From Mesostigma viride (taxonomy: Eukaryota; Streptophyta; Mesostigmatophyceae; Mesostigmatales; Mesostigmataceae): a stretch of DNA of 64,000 bases. Shown piece by piece: positions 51,121-62,305 of this stretch; positions within the stretch are counted from its first letter, which is position 1; each line of letters opens with the position of its first letter. The notes below the pieces were generated by a model. That model was not told where the DNA came from. It worked only from the letters and a program-made list of their open reading frames with translations, and did no database searches. The position numbers were made by a program, and so were the translations under genes. The DNA is taken from contig RPFO01000132.1 of the NCBI GenBank assembly GCA_009746045.1, positions 809,590 to 873,589 of the forward strand, written 5' to 3'.

Positions 51121-53762
51121 CATGTTGCATCCGTGCAACACTAAAGTTCGTTCTGGTAGGAGTGTACCATTTTTAGGACATGTTTTGTCAGATGCCGGTG
51201 TCGCTACCGACCCGGATAAAACTAAGTCAATCCAGGATTGGCCTACCCCTACTGACGTTAAAAGAGTACGTAGTTTCCTAGGTATTGCTTCCTACTATAG
51301 GCGTTTTATCCCTCGTTTTGCAACCGTAGCAGCCCCTATCAATCATTTGTTAAAGAAAGATATCCCCTTCCTCTGGAGTAGCGAGTGTCAATCTGCTTTT
51401 AGTTGTTTAAAATCCCTACTCCTCACTCATCCCGTTCTCATCCTACCCGATACTACAAAACCCTTTGCGGTAGCTACAGACGCTAGTAAGGTAGCTATAG
51501 GTGGGGTCCTTCTCCAGGAGCAGGGTCAGGGCTTACAGCCAATTGAGTATATTTCTAGGACGATGCTCCCCGCGGAGCGCAACTATCCTGTACACCAGCA
51601 GGAACTGTTAGCTGTGGTGTATTGTTGCCACGCGTGATTTCTTAAAGGTGCCCAATTTGATGTTTGTCTGAATGAACCCTGTGAGATAGATCCTTATAGA
51701 TTAGTTATACAAACGGACCATCGTCCCCTTACCCATCTTCTCTCCCAACCCAACCTTACCCCTCGTCAAGCGCACTGGATGGAGTTTTTAGCACAGTTTT
51801 CCCCTTTTAAACTTCAGTATGTTAAAGGTGTAGATAACATAGTGCCTGATGCCCTCTCCCGCCGCGCAGATTACTCCTTTTTCGAGGACTTAGATGTTCT
51901 CAATACTACTCTAGTTCCTACCACTCTTGGTGTACCCCCTTATGGTGAACTACCGGATGATGAACAATATGCCTACCTCTTTCGTACTGCTGTTCGTATG
52001 CCTGACCTCCTTTCTCACGTAGGACTCTCTCTCCCGTGTGAGGCCCTTCCTGCATGTGGTCCCTGTGGGGGGGGGAGGGGAAAAATAAAATTTCTATACC
52101 GCTTAGCCATATAGCGACTAGGTCAGGAAAGTCCTATGATAATATAGTCCCTCTAGGACCTCCCCTTCTCTTTGGCAAGGCGGTAGGAGACCTCTTTAAA
52201 CCTGATATAGATACTTCTGTAGCGATGCCTACCTCTGATCTCGAACGCCTTATCAGTAGATTTACGGCCACTGAGCCGGAAGCTTTAGCTGCTATTGCCT
52301 CCCATCCCCAACAGTTAGGCAAATACCCCTGTAAATTTGTAGGTGGGTTTTTATATGTGCAGTTAACAGATTCTCCCCGGCCTCAATGGCGCCTTTATGT
52401 CCCTCCTATCTGTCGCTCCTCCTTGCTTTTTGAGTTGCATGATTTAGCTGCTCACCAGGGCGGTAAACGGGTACGGGATCTAGTAACCCGTTCCTACTAC
52501 TGGCCCTCCCTCTTATAAAGGATGTAGATGAATATGTTAGGACCTGCCAATCCTGTCAGGAAATGAAACCTAGCAATGTAGGGCAGATAGCCGAGCCTAG
52601 GACCCTTCCTGATCCCATCATGCCATGGGATTCCCTTATGATGGATTTTGTAGGACCTTTTAGAAAGAACGATAAGGGTAATGCTCAGATCCTTGTGTTT
52701 GTAGATCGCTTTACGCGTATGTGCCATCTCGTGCCTTGCCCCCTTGAACTCACCGCACGCGATTGTGCCCGCCTATACCTCAATAATGTTTATAGATACC
52801 ATGGTTTGAGTAGGCAGTTTATTTCTGACAAAGATAAGTTATTTACTTCAGATTTTTTGCAGCAGTTCTTTGCTGCTATCGGTACCAAGGTCACCTTCGG
52901 TACTGCCTACCACTCCTCCTCTTCTCATTTAGTAGAACGTTTGAATAGAGTAGTGGAAGAAGCTCTGTGGCACTATGTGAATGGTTCTGGGAGTGATTGG
53001 GAGGATTATCTATGTCTGGTAGAGTTTTCCCTTAACAATTGCCCTCAGGCCGCTCATGGTTATACGCCCTTCTTCCTAGACACAGGTAGACAACCTCTTA
53101 CCCCTACCTCTCTCCTAGCCAGTCCTTTAAGAGACAAGGATGATGTGTCCCGAGATACTGTAGAAGGTGTGCAGGCGTTATTAGATAAGATGAAGAATGC
53201 CCACGACAATGCTATTGCAGGGTATCATAGGGCGCAGGCCAAGTACCTTGCTAGGTTGCGTGCCTCATTAGATAGGAGAGCACCTGAGATAGAAATAGGA
53301 GATTTAGTCTTAGTAGAAGGCCCTCGTGTTGGCCGATTCGCCCACAAGTTCGAGGCTGAACTTAAAGTGAAACTCAGGCCCGCCTTTTTAGGACCCTTCC
53401 GTGTGTTGTCTAGAGTAGGTAATTTCCTGTATGAGATAGACATCCCTACCTCTTGGCAAACCCATTCGCGCACCTTTCATAGAAGCCAGCTATAGCTTTA
53501 CCACCAAAGCACGTTTGATGGTAGAGAGTTAGCCCCTGCCCCTTTAGAGCATGATCCTGATACTGGCGAGGTAGAGGACGAGGTAGAGAGAATGGTGGCC
53601 CATAGAGACATTAAAAGAGGCCGCGGTACTCAACGCCAGTATAAGGTTAAATGGATGTATGCTCGTAGCGAGGTAGATAAAGTCTGGTACACGGAGAGTG
53701 AGCTAGATGGGTGTAGTCGCCTTTTGCAGGAGTATAAAACCCTGCATAATTATAAGCTCTAG
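51121..53762 (+). pseudogene. Element J chromovirus pol: RT end, RNase H, integrase, chromodomain (decayed)
   Basis: Begins in the RT thumb (FLGHVLSDAGVATDPDKT, FLGIASYYRRFIPRFA). RNase H motifs are VATDASKVAIGGVLLQ, YPVHQQELLAVVYCCH, IQTDHRPLTHLL and IVPDALSRR. The integrase has HDLAAHQGGKRVRD ... CQSC and the DDE motifs MMDFVGPF, FISDKDKLF and LVERLNRV. A chromodomain ends it (VERMVAHRDIKRGRG, YKVKWMY, LLQEYK). Lesions: TGA at 51635 where a Trp is expected, a -1 frameshift at the G-run near 52070, another near 52515, and TAG at 53493 (HRSQL*LYHQ). Gag, protease and the RT catalytic core are missing. Closest in this window to element I. Confidence 0.88.
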
Positions 53763-53791
53763 TTGTAGACCTTCTCCTCTCTTATGTTACT

Positions 53792-56158
53792 ATGTCTGCT
53801 GTCGACGGGCGGTTGGTTGTCCCCTTCCCCTCCGCAGCCGTCATGTCAGAGCCTACCCCTTCGTTGGAGTCCCTGCCTACGGCTCCTGATCCTGAGCTGT
53901 ATTATGAGGTCCTTCCGGGTCGTTGGGTCTCCAGGGCCAGCTACCCTGGCGGCCGCATCCACTCTGCCCTGCAGGCGAACCATGCAGCTCTGGTTCGGGC
54001 AGCTCTTTTCGGGGTCTCCTGGTTTGGTCCGGACCCACAGGACCCACAGCAGTTGGTTGTCCACAGCTTCGACGATGCTGGGCACTGCGTCCTTGAGTGT
54101 GGGTCCCGCTGCCCTGCCATTGGGCAGATAGATGCCATCCTCCAGTGTCCCAGGATCTTCTCCTACCTTTCTACCCCTGTGGGGCGCTCTTGCCTCAGGG
54201 AGGTTTTCCAGTGGCTCCCGGTAGAAGGTGACGCTGAGTTAGATGACAACCCCTGTGACCTCCTGCGGGCTGTCGAGTTCATGGAGATTGCGGACCAGTC
54301 TGCGGGGGTGTTACCATATGGCGATCCTTCTCCTCTGGATGCACCGGCAGAGTCGCAGTATACTCCTGAGTATTCGGCCTCAGTAGCAGCTTCCTCCGCC
54401 TCAGTGTCGGCGCCTTCTCCTGTTCCGTCATCGCCGGTGTCGACCCGACGCGTGTCAGTGGAGCCGTCGCCTACCCCTCCGGGCGTGGATCCAGAGTCTG
54501 CCAACCTTGCGGCTACCGTGTGTCTGCAATGCAGGCCCAGATCCAGTCCCGAGTTAGCCTCGGCATTCGGGGCCTTCATGGCGTCTCAGTCGCCTGCTGT
54601 CGTTGCGCCTGGTGTGGCGCCTGTTGCTGCTGCTTCGCCTACCCCTCCTGTTGCTTCGGCGACTACGGCTTCGCCTGCGCCCCAGTGCGAGCCCTCGGTC
54701 GCTGTGGTTTCGTCTGCTGCGGCGGCTCCTACGCCTCCTGCTGCCTCCGCGCCTGTGACCGCCTTACCTGCGCCTCCGCGCGAGTCTCCTGCCCCTGCGA
54801 TCTCGCCCGCCGTCGCTGCTTCCGAGCCTTCACAAGCTCAGTCGCAGCCGTTGCGGGGCTTCTTTGGCGATGCGAGTGGGTTGCCCAGGCTCTGGGAGGG
54901 GGGTCCCCCGCAACGGATTCAAGTGCCAGACTGGAGTCTGGATGGCAGCCAGTTTTATGGTAAGGTTCCTGTCCCTACGGGCCCCATTTTCAACATGTGG
55001 CCCGAGGGTGCGCCTCCAGCGGAGGCCGGGGCGTCAGCTGCGGTTGCAGGTCTGTCGCGGCCTCCTGCGGTGTCGGCTCCCTCTGTGCGTGTGCAGGATC
55101 CTACCACTGTTTCGGTTCCTGCCCCTTCGGCCCCTCGTTCGCTGGCTTCGGTTGTTAGGACCAGCGGTGTGGATCAGCGCGCCCTCGATCCGCGCTGCCG
55201 ACTCCCTAAGGGAGTTGTCCCAGGGCGACCGGGAACGTTCCCCCTCCGTGGTGCATGCCACGCCGGAGTCGCGAGACTCGCCCGTTCCCGGGTATGGGAT
55301 GTCTGCGCTCGCATGCCGACAGTGTGACCTCCCGCGCGTCGCTCCGGAGCTGTCCATTTCGCCCATGTCCTATGGGTTTTCCCAGGTGTGTCGGGCCGCG
55401 TGACCGTAACCTACCCATTGATACTGACCGGCCTCCTTTTGACATGGTTATTTTAGCAGATCCTGTGTTCCAGGGTGAGATCCTGGTTCGTCGTGTCCTG
55501 TATCGCTGGGCGAGGCGTCATAACGACTTGGACACCTACGGTGGTTACCAGTGGGCTTACCCTCCGCCCCTGGGCATTATGGCCTCAGATGCCCTTACGG
55601 TCGAGTGACCTGCCGCGCCTGGTGCTACGTATGGTGCGGTGCACCTGCAGCCCCTTCTGGAGTGGGATGCCCGCCGCCCAGTGCCACTCCCGGGCCAGGG
55701 CCTGGATTCCCGTGGCCATCCTCCCCCTCGGGCTAGCGACTATCTAGAGACGTTTGGGTCGCGACATGCAGTGCGCTCGTCGGTGGCGCTCACATGAGAT
55801 TCGGCATATCAGGTTGTGGCCGGCTAATGTGGAGCCTCTGCTAGATCTGTTCTTCCCGACGGGTCTGCGTCATCGGATCCGGTATCATCGCCTACTCCTT
55901 CGGGCTCTCTGTTTGATGGCGGTAGAGCCTTTCCTACGCCTCTTTGCCTGTGGCTTCTTAGACTGGGCCCGGGGCCAGGTGGTCCTAACGCAGCATAGGT
56001 ATTACTGGGCCTTTCTGGGCCTTTTTCCTGATGGCGTGTGGGCCGATGTTTTCCTCACTGTAGATAGGCATGATCACGCGGACGACGTGGCCCACTACCA
56101 TGCGTATCTGGATGTTCTGCTGGCCTCGCGTGGTACCTACCAGACTGATGGCAACTAG
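53792..56158 (+). pseudogene. Element J post-pol ORF (ORF3), frameshifted
   Basis: The ATG at 53792 starts a frame of about 510 codons with a folded N-terminal part (ELYYEVLPGRWVSRASYPGG, VHSFDDAGHCVLECGSRCP) and a long Ala/Pro/Ser-rich middle. The protein-like reading then moves to other frames (RELSQGDRERSPSVVHATPE; FDMVILADPVFQGEILVRRV; HIRLWPANVEPLLDLFFPTG), with an in-frame TGA at 55606, and ends at 56158. So the original product was probably about 790 residues. There is no signal peptide or membrane segment, and no family is recognised. Its position after pol matches ORF3 of element D. Confidence 0.65.
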
Positions 56159-56529
56159 ATAGAGGGCCTTAGGCCCGACCTGAGGGTGTTGTCCCTCCGG
56201 TATATAGAGTCGCCCTCATATTCTGGCCAGTTGATTGGTCGTTCTTAGTCCTTGGTGCTGACTTTGTTCACTCTGTGTGTCCTGCCCAGTGCCGTCCCTC
56301 CCGGCAAGGCCTCCGTGTCAGGCAGTTAGGGGATCCTCCCACCAGGCTTGGTGCTGGTTAACCCTACACCACTCGGGGTGGAACCGAGTTAACTTGTTGG
56401 TGCTTTGTATCTTGGATGGCCCGTCGATTGTGTTGGAGTCGGTTGTGTTGGGTGCGTTAGGCTATTCCTACCCCTTTGTTTCCTCCCTGTGCGTAGGGAG
56501 AGGGCTCCCTACCTTTGTGGGGGGGGAGG
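56159..56529 (+). other. Element J untranslated region and purine tract
   Basis: About 370 bp without a gene, ending in GTGGGGGGGGAGG immediately before the 3' LTR. Confidence 0.6.
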
Positions 56530-57082
56530 TGTTACGTCGCGTAACAATCTGTTGTAGTTACGGACGTAAATTAGGTCCTTTGCCTCGGTCGTCCCTAGGT
56601 TTACGTGTAGTTGTACTGGTGGACACTGTTGTCCTCGTAACAGTACCGTGGTGCATTGGATGCTTTTGGCGTCGCGCCGCGTACTTTAGTAGCGGTCCTT
56701 ATCCTTCGGGTAGAATGTAGTGGACCAGCGTGCATCTGTGCATTTGTAGGCGAGGGCCATGTCGGCCCGAGCATGCTGGACCGTTGGTGATCATTTATGC
56801 ACGTTCTACCCCTCGTGTTGGCACTCGGCGTGTGTTAAATGTATTACTACATATTAGCTTGGGTCATGGCAGTGTAGTTGTGTTTCCTTCCTCTATTCCT
56901 GGAGTAAACGGGTTTGTGTAAATGGCTTATGGCGTATTACAGTAGTACGTACGTAAATGCACTGAGATCTGGATCGTCTCGTTCGTCTTTCGCTAGGGGT
57001 TTAACTAGAGGCGGCCTTACTAGTTTAGGTAGCATTAGGCCGGTTAGAGGTAGAGGTGGCGGTAGAGGTTTGAGTCGTAACA
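56530..57082 (+). repeat. Element J 3' LTR
   Basis: A 553-bp block starting TGTTACGTCG and ending AGTCGTAACA, with inverted TGTTACG/CGTAACA ends, right after a purine tract. The 5' LTR is not in the window. Confidence 0.8.
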
Positions 57083-57098
57083 GCTTTTTCATGATCTA

Positions 57099-59775
57099 CA
57101 GTCATACCCGCGTTAAGTTACGATTCTCAACCCGTGTTTTTTTACAACGCGATACATCGCGTTGTAGGGTTAGAACGCGATGTATCGCGTTGTAATCTGA
57201 CACGTGGCAAGCCTATTAAACATGCGATTTTTGGTCTGAAACTTTCAAAATAGGTCAGAAACATCTCATAGAATTCAAGAAAAAATCCTGGTATTTTTGG
57301 TATTTTTTTTGTGACAGCTGCAAACAAATATGTACCACTGAAATCAGGCATTTTTGCGGGACGAAGGTGAAGACGACGGCGATGGCGGCAGGGAGATCTC
57401 GCCAGTTTTCGCGCGAATTTCAGTGGCTGTTGGGTAGCACGACCATGATGATGCGTTCAAAGGTTGATAATTAGGTTTCTACGAGTTTGTTGAGGTATTG
57501 GGGCAAAGGAAACGTAGTTTTTTCCAGTTTCTCACCCAACTTTCATGCGGAAACCCTGGAAACCGACATACATATTATTACGTCAAGACTCGGGTCTGCT
57601 GCGGCACCATGCTTGGTATTTCCATGGTGTTTCGACTTCTTAACACATGTTTATTCATTCCGAACGCCCGGACTCTCGGCTAAACCGATATTTGTGCAGA
57701 CTTTTATTGGGTAGCTCCGGGCATGATGGTGCCTGCAAATAGCGTAAGGCGTGACCGTGGCTATTGCTACGGTATGCTGTATTTTCCTGGAAATGGCCTC
57801 TGCCACCGGCTCAATAGTGCTTGCAGGCGTAAGTATATCGTATTTCTACCTAGTTTCTGCCAGTTTTCCACTTATTTCTACCGACCTCTGCCCAGCCTCT
57901 CTAAGACCGCCATCCTACTCGACGTTGCTTGCATGTCAGCCATAGCAGGTTGCAGTTGTGCAGTATTTAGGTGCTGTATACGTCGTCAAGCCGTGCATAT
58001 ATCGTGAGGATTGGATGTTGATGGTTTATACTGCGTTGATTGTGCAAGAAGATCAGCTAGGTGCCCATAATCATGGTGTATAATCATGTGTTGTTAGCAT
58101 CTTGCCACCATTTGCTAGCATGCATTCCAGCGTCATCTTTGCCTGCATGTAAGCTCATGGATCACTCAACCTATCCAAGCCTTGCATTACACGTGCCTCT
58201 TTCTTTCAGTATTGCACGCGTTATGGAATGAAAACCCAGCACCTCCGTTCCCACGAGGCATGTGCTCAACACGTTGTGAGAGTGGATGATGCTTTGGCTA
58301 TGGCTGCCTGATTCAGTCATATCAGGTCATCCAGTCATGATGTTTGATGCATGTTTCATGCAGTATAACTTATACAACACCTATTTTCAACGTTTTGACC
58401 CTCCAAGCTCACTATGGCCCCGTTTATGGGGCTCGTGTCGTACGTTGCGTAATGTTGTGAAGGGCTCTCATGTTTCCCACTGCGTTGTACTGCGTTGTAA
58501 TTGTGATGCTAATGAAAAATAGCTCCAGTACGTGGCCCAATGGGCCTGAGTTTTGTTTCACAGAGCCTGCATATGTTGCCCATAGCTCGTGCAAGAAGCC
58601 AGATTTTTTTCATGAACCATTTGTGAATAAGCACATGACTTGTGACCTAGGGTCAAGAAATCGCGGTCATGGTCAGACCCCCCTGTATTCAAACCAGTGT
58701 ATCTCTCTAATGAATAAGCATTTTGTAGGTCTGAGTAGCTCAAAAAATCCTTTGATTTATGGGCTTTCAGGAAAGTATATACATGACCATGAAAAAAAAA
58801 ATTCCTTAGGTGCTAGATACGCGTTCTAAAAAAAGCTTACAACGCGATATATCGCGTTCTAATTAAAAAGACACGGGTTAAGGTTACGTACCCGCGTTAA
58901 GTTACGACGCCGAAGTTTGGGCGGCGACCGTAACTTAAGCCTGGGTGCCACCGTAACTTAACCCGGGTATGGCCCAATTTGAAGGCGTAACCTGGGCGTA
59001 AGGCCACTTTTGACCGCGAAAATGGACAAGTCCGGACGAATGAACCCGCCAACTGTGATGGTTTTGCAATGTGACATGTCGGCGGCAAAGTACAACTGAT
59101 CATCTCAACTGATAAAAATCCTCTTAGCGAAGTGCATGCAGGTTGCCCGCAATGAGGCAAGTCACATCACACTGGTGTACCGTCATGCCGAAAGCACAGA
59201 AGGGCAAAGACAAGGAAAATGAGGCCGGGGACAATGTCCATGATAAATGGAAGGCGTTGTTATTATACAACCACGGGTTGTCCCGTTCCCTGACAAGGAC
59301 GCATGCCTCGCCGTCAGCTGCAACGTTATTATTGTTGACATGCAGGCCATTGACAGTGAAGGACGCTTCCCTCACCATGACTGTCCCCATAGTCAGTTGT
59401 TTTGCCACTGCAAGCAAATGTGAGGCCGGCTGGAAATAGGGATCCGCTACCGAGTCTAGTTGTCGGTTTAGGGGTTGAAACACGGTAGTTTGGTAAAAAA
59501 TGCAGGCACTGTGTGGCGGCTACACCCGGCGTATACCTCACCGCCGGCCTTGACCAAAATATCTAGCCTGAAACTTGCCTGAAAAATGGACTTTCGGCGA
59601 CTTTGATGCTGCAGCTGGATCGGGCTTGACGAGAGCTGTCGATTGCCGTATAGAAGTCCGTCAGAGGAGGAGGGGGTGGGCTGCTAGCCTAATTCTACCA
59701 TTTAAGTTACGTACCCGCGTTAAGTTACGACGCCCTGAAATTGGCGGCGATCGTAACTTAACGCGGGTATGACTG
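57099..59775. mobile_element. Element K: mariner/pogo-like TIR element, non-coding
   Basis: Perfect 25-bp inverted ends starting CAGTCATACCCGCGTTAAGT, flanked by TA (57097-57098 and 59776-59777). CAGTCATACC-type ends with TA duplications are typical of the pogo/Tigger branch of Tc1/mariner. The 2.7 kb inside show no transposase. A second, mutated end-like segment at about 58884-58975 suggests either a composite of two copies or a duplicated end. Confidence 0.75.
57143..57196. repeat. Short palindromes ACGCGATxxATCGCGT in element K
   Basis: TACAACGCGAT-AC-ATCGCGTTGTA (57143-57166) is followed by an almost identical palindrome with GT in the centre (57173-57196). A third, with TATATCGCG, is at 58838-58862 near the other side of K. 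They are symmetrical about the element and could be protein-binding sites. Confidence 0.75.
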
Positions 59776-59777
59776 TA

Positions 59778-60016
59778 CAGTCATTCACGCCTTAAGTTGG
59801 GTTCGTGGTTTTTGAGGGGTCAACCCAACTTAAGGCGTGAACCCAACTTCACTTAGTAAGGCGTGAATGACTCTACTAAATTCTACTAATTTGAACTAAA
59901 GATACTTAAACATAATATTCTGAACTACTTTGAACTTAGAACGCCGGAATTCAATTCGACCCAACTTAAGGCGTGAACCCAACTTAAGCCAACCCAACTT
60001 AAGGCGTGAATGACTG
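59778..60016. mobile_element. Element L: 239-bp mariner/pogo-like MITE
   Basis: Inverted ends of 26 bp starting CAGTCATTCACGCCTTAAGT, flanked by TA (59776-59777, shared with K, and 60017-60018). The inside is made of further inverted and direct copies of the same CCAACTTAAGGCGTGAA unit. No ORF. Confidence 0.85.
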
Positions 60017-60189
60017 TACTGGGCCGTAACCAGGTATTCACCATTATGCCCCACGGCGACATCTCGTTGTGAACTCACGCGTAGGTAATGATGCCACCGT
60101 CCATGTCCCAGTGCCCCGATAGTACCACCGATACTAACTAATAGTACCACCGATACTAACTATACATCCGGCGATCAGAATACATCCGG

Positions 60190-60420
60190 CCCTCGGCCAC
60201 TATAGATTCTCTGCTGCCCATGTGCGGCGTGGGACACAACAACAACAACAACAACATTGCCTGAACGTTGCCGGCCACTATAGATTCTCTGCTGCCCCTG
60301 GGCGGCGTGGGACACAACAACAACAACAACATTGCCTGAACGTTGTGTGATTCTCTGCTGCCCATGTGCGGCGTGGGACACAACAACAACAACAACATTG
60401 CCTGAACGTTGTGTGAAAGA
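60190..60420 (+). repeat. Tandem repeat with (CAA)n, three copies
   Basis: Three units contain TTCTCTGCTGCCC, GCGGCGTGGGACA, a (CAA)n run and CATTGCCTGAACGTTG. Related single copies lie inverted at 60636-60718 and 60979-61047. These make short misleading frames rich in Val or Asn. Confidence 0.85.
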
Positions 60421-61348
60421 CTTCCGACCAATGGATCGCCGAGTCTCCATTGGTCTCCATTGGTCTCCATTCTGGGCTGACGCCTTTCCAACCCCCTGGG
60501 GGATTTTTTAAAACTAACTGTGACGTGGACGGTTGCATCAATACAAACACCCGCGCTGAACTTGCTTGGTGTGTCCTACAGTAGCACAGGCTGAGCAAAC
60601 CCCAAGAGATGAATATGTCAGTCAGTCAGTCAGTTATTAGTTGTATCCCACGCCACATGTGTTAGTTAGGTGAATCCCATGCCGCACGGCGCACATGGGC
60701 AGCAGAGTCTATAGTGGCCTCGCCACGTGCAGTGCTGTCAGAGAAGTCAGAGAGCTCACGGGAAGCTAGGGGAAGGCTGAATAATAATTTGTCATCGAAT
60801 GACACCACGTGGCCGTTAAAAATTGAAAGAGTTTCGTGTTCAGTGCAGTTTAGCCAAAAGGACAATGTTCATTGTAGCCACGTCGTCTATTCGTTCCTGA
60901 AATGCTTGGACGGATGTTCCCTCCTAACTTCGCTGAAACTTCCCAGGTTGAAGGTCTGAGCGGTTTTTGGGCTGCTCAGATTGTTGTTGTTGTTGTTGTT
61001 GTGTCCCACGCCGCCCAAGGGCAACAGAGAATCTATAGTGGCTGCTCAGATTAGTGGCCGCCGCGTGTTTTTTTGCATTATCCGCCGGTCCTCACGTGCA
61101 GCCTTCAAATTTTTGTGGCGACCCGGCCGAATTCTGCTGAATTCAGACGTGGGGCCGGTGACACGACGCACTGTGGACGATATTTTACTTTAACTCCTGC
61201 GCAGCTCGCAACATTTCAAGCACGAAAGGAGCTCAAGACAGTCACAAAGCGGGGCATAGAGTTTCGATGCGCTGTTAGAGCCCCCACAATTGGTGTGTGT
61301 TTGCCTCGTACCGTGCCGCAGCTGCAGGTAACCTTGCCCGCGGCCGTC
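60421..61348. other. Region upstream of the TPR gene
   Basis: About 930 bp holding inverted copies of the 60190 repeat (for instance TTGTTGTTG...GTGTCCCACGCCGCCC near 60980) and a GTCA microsatellite near 60616. The TPR gene frame is open upstream to 61073 without an ATG. No core promoter could be assigned with confidence. Confidence 0.45.
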
Positions 61349-62305
61349 ATGGGAAGCGGCTCGTCCACAGCCATTGCGCGGCGCAATCCGTTCGAAGGAC
61401 AGACGTCGCCTCGATCGGCTTCCATTACTCGTGTCCTGCATGCCTGGCCTTTCAGGCGTAATGCTGTGCTTAGCTTCGAAGAAGCGTGCACGCCGGAGCT
61501 GTTCCCAGGCACATCTGTGCAAAACTGTCGGTGTGGACAAAATGTGCATTCTGACCGCGAGTCTCCCAATGTCAATTTGTCAGGAAGTCATGCATCCCCC
61601 GATGCCGCACTCGTGCCGGCCATGATCGACCTGCTGGACGTGCTCGAGGCCAGGGTGGCTGCTGGCCGCTCCAAGCTGTCTTTGCACGCCTTGCCTTTCC
61701 TGGTCACGTGCCGCGAGACGGTCGCCTCCCGCAGGGACGATGTCCGCCAGTGCGCGTCTGCGTTGCAAGCCCTGGGCGCACAGCTTCAAATCAGCTGCAT
61801 GCACGAAGTTACATCGGGGACGTACGGTCACTCCTCCTGTGCTGCCGAGGTGGAACTGGTTTATCAGCTGGTCCTCAGCATTCGGCAGGCCACCCCCGGT
61901 GCCGAGATGGAAGTTGCCGAGTCCCTGCTCTCTCTCGCCCACTACTACCGCGCACGGGGCCGCTACAACGAAGCCAGTGACTACTTCCAACGCCTCACGG
62001 CCGTCATCTCATGCCACGCGGGTGCCGGCCACCCCTTGCTCGCGGCCGCCCTCAGCTCCCTCACCGAGACGTTGGCACTCGCAAACAAGTACCGGGAGGC
62101 GGAGAATGCATGCAAGTGCGCCGTTGCCATCGCGGCAGCCACCCTAGGGGAGCAGCACCACCGCACGCAGGGGTACCGGCGCAGCCTGGAGGCTGTGCGG
62201 CTGATGAAAGCGCGGTACGAGAGCGGGGCGATGTGGTCGGTGGGGCGTGACAGGTGGCAGGCTGTGGTTTCCGCCGTCCTGAATCCCAACGTTGCGCCAG
62301 CTTAA
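61349..62305 (+). CDS. TPR-repeat protein with predicted N-myristoylation site (host gene candidate)
   Basis: The ATG at 61349 has good context (gtcATGG) and gives 318 residues. It begins MGSGSST, which fits the N-myristoylation pattern (Gly2, small residue at 6). The first 110 residues are poorly conserved-looking. From about residue 110 the protein is helical (LVPAMIDLLDVLEARVAAGR). From about residue 180 come tetratricopeptide-like repeats of the kinesin-light-chain style (AESLLSLAHYYRARGRYNEA, LSSLTETLALANKYREAENA followed by CKCAVAIAAATLGEQH). Such repeats hold protein complexes together. Codon use is GC-rich and the frame is clean. TGTAA at 62403 could serve in 3' processing. The frame is also open upstream to 61073 without an ATG, so an upstream exon is possible. 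This is the only gene in the window that does not look transposon-derived; its specific role is unknown. Confidence 0.7.
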   Translation: MGSGSSTAIARRNPFEGQTSPRSASITRVLHAWPFRRNAVLSFEEACTPELFPGTSVQNCRCGQNVHSDRESPNVNLSGSHASPDAALVPAMIDLLDVLEARVAAGRSKLSLHALPFLVTCRETVASRRDDVRQCASALQALGAQLQISCMHEVTSGTYGHSSCAAEVELVYQLVLSIRQATPGAEMEVAESLLSLAHYYRARGRYNEASDYFQRLTAVISCHAGAGHPLLAAALSSLTETLALANKYREAENACKCAVAIAAATLGEQHHRTQGYRRSLEAVRLMKARYESGAMWSVGRDRWQAVVSAVLNPNVAPA

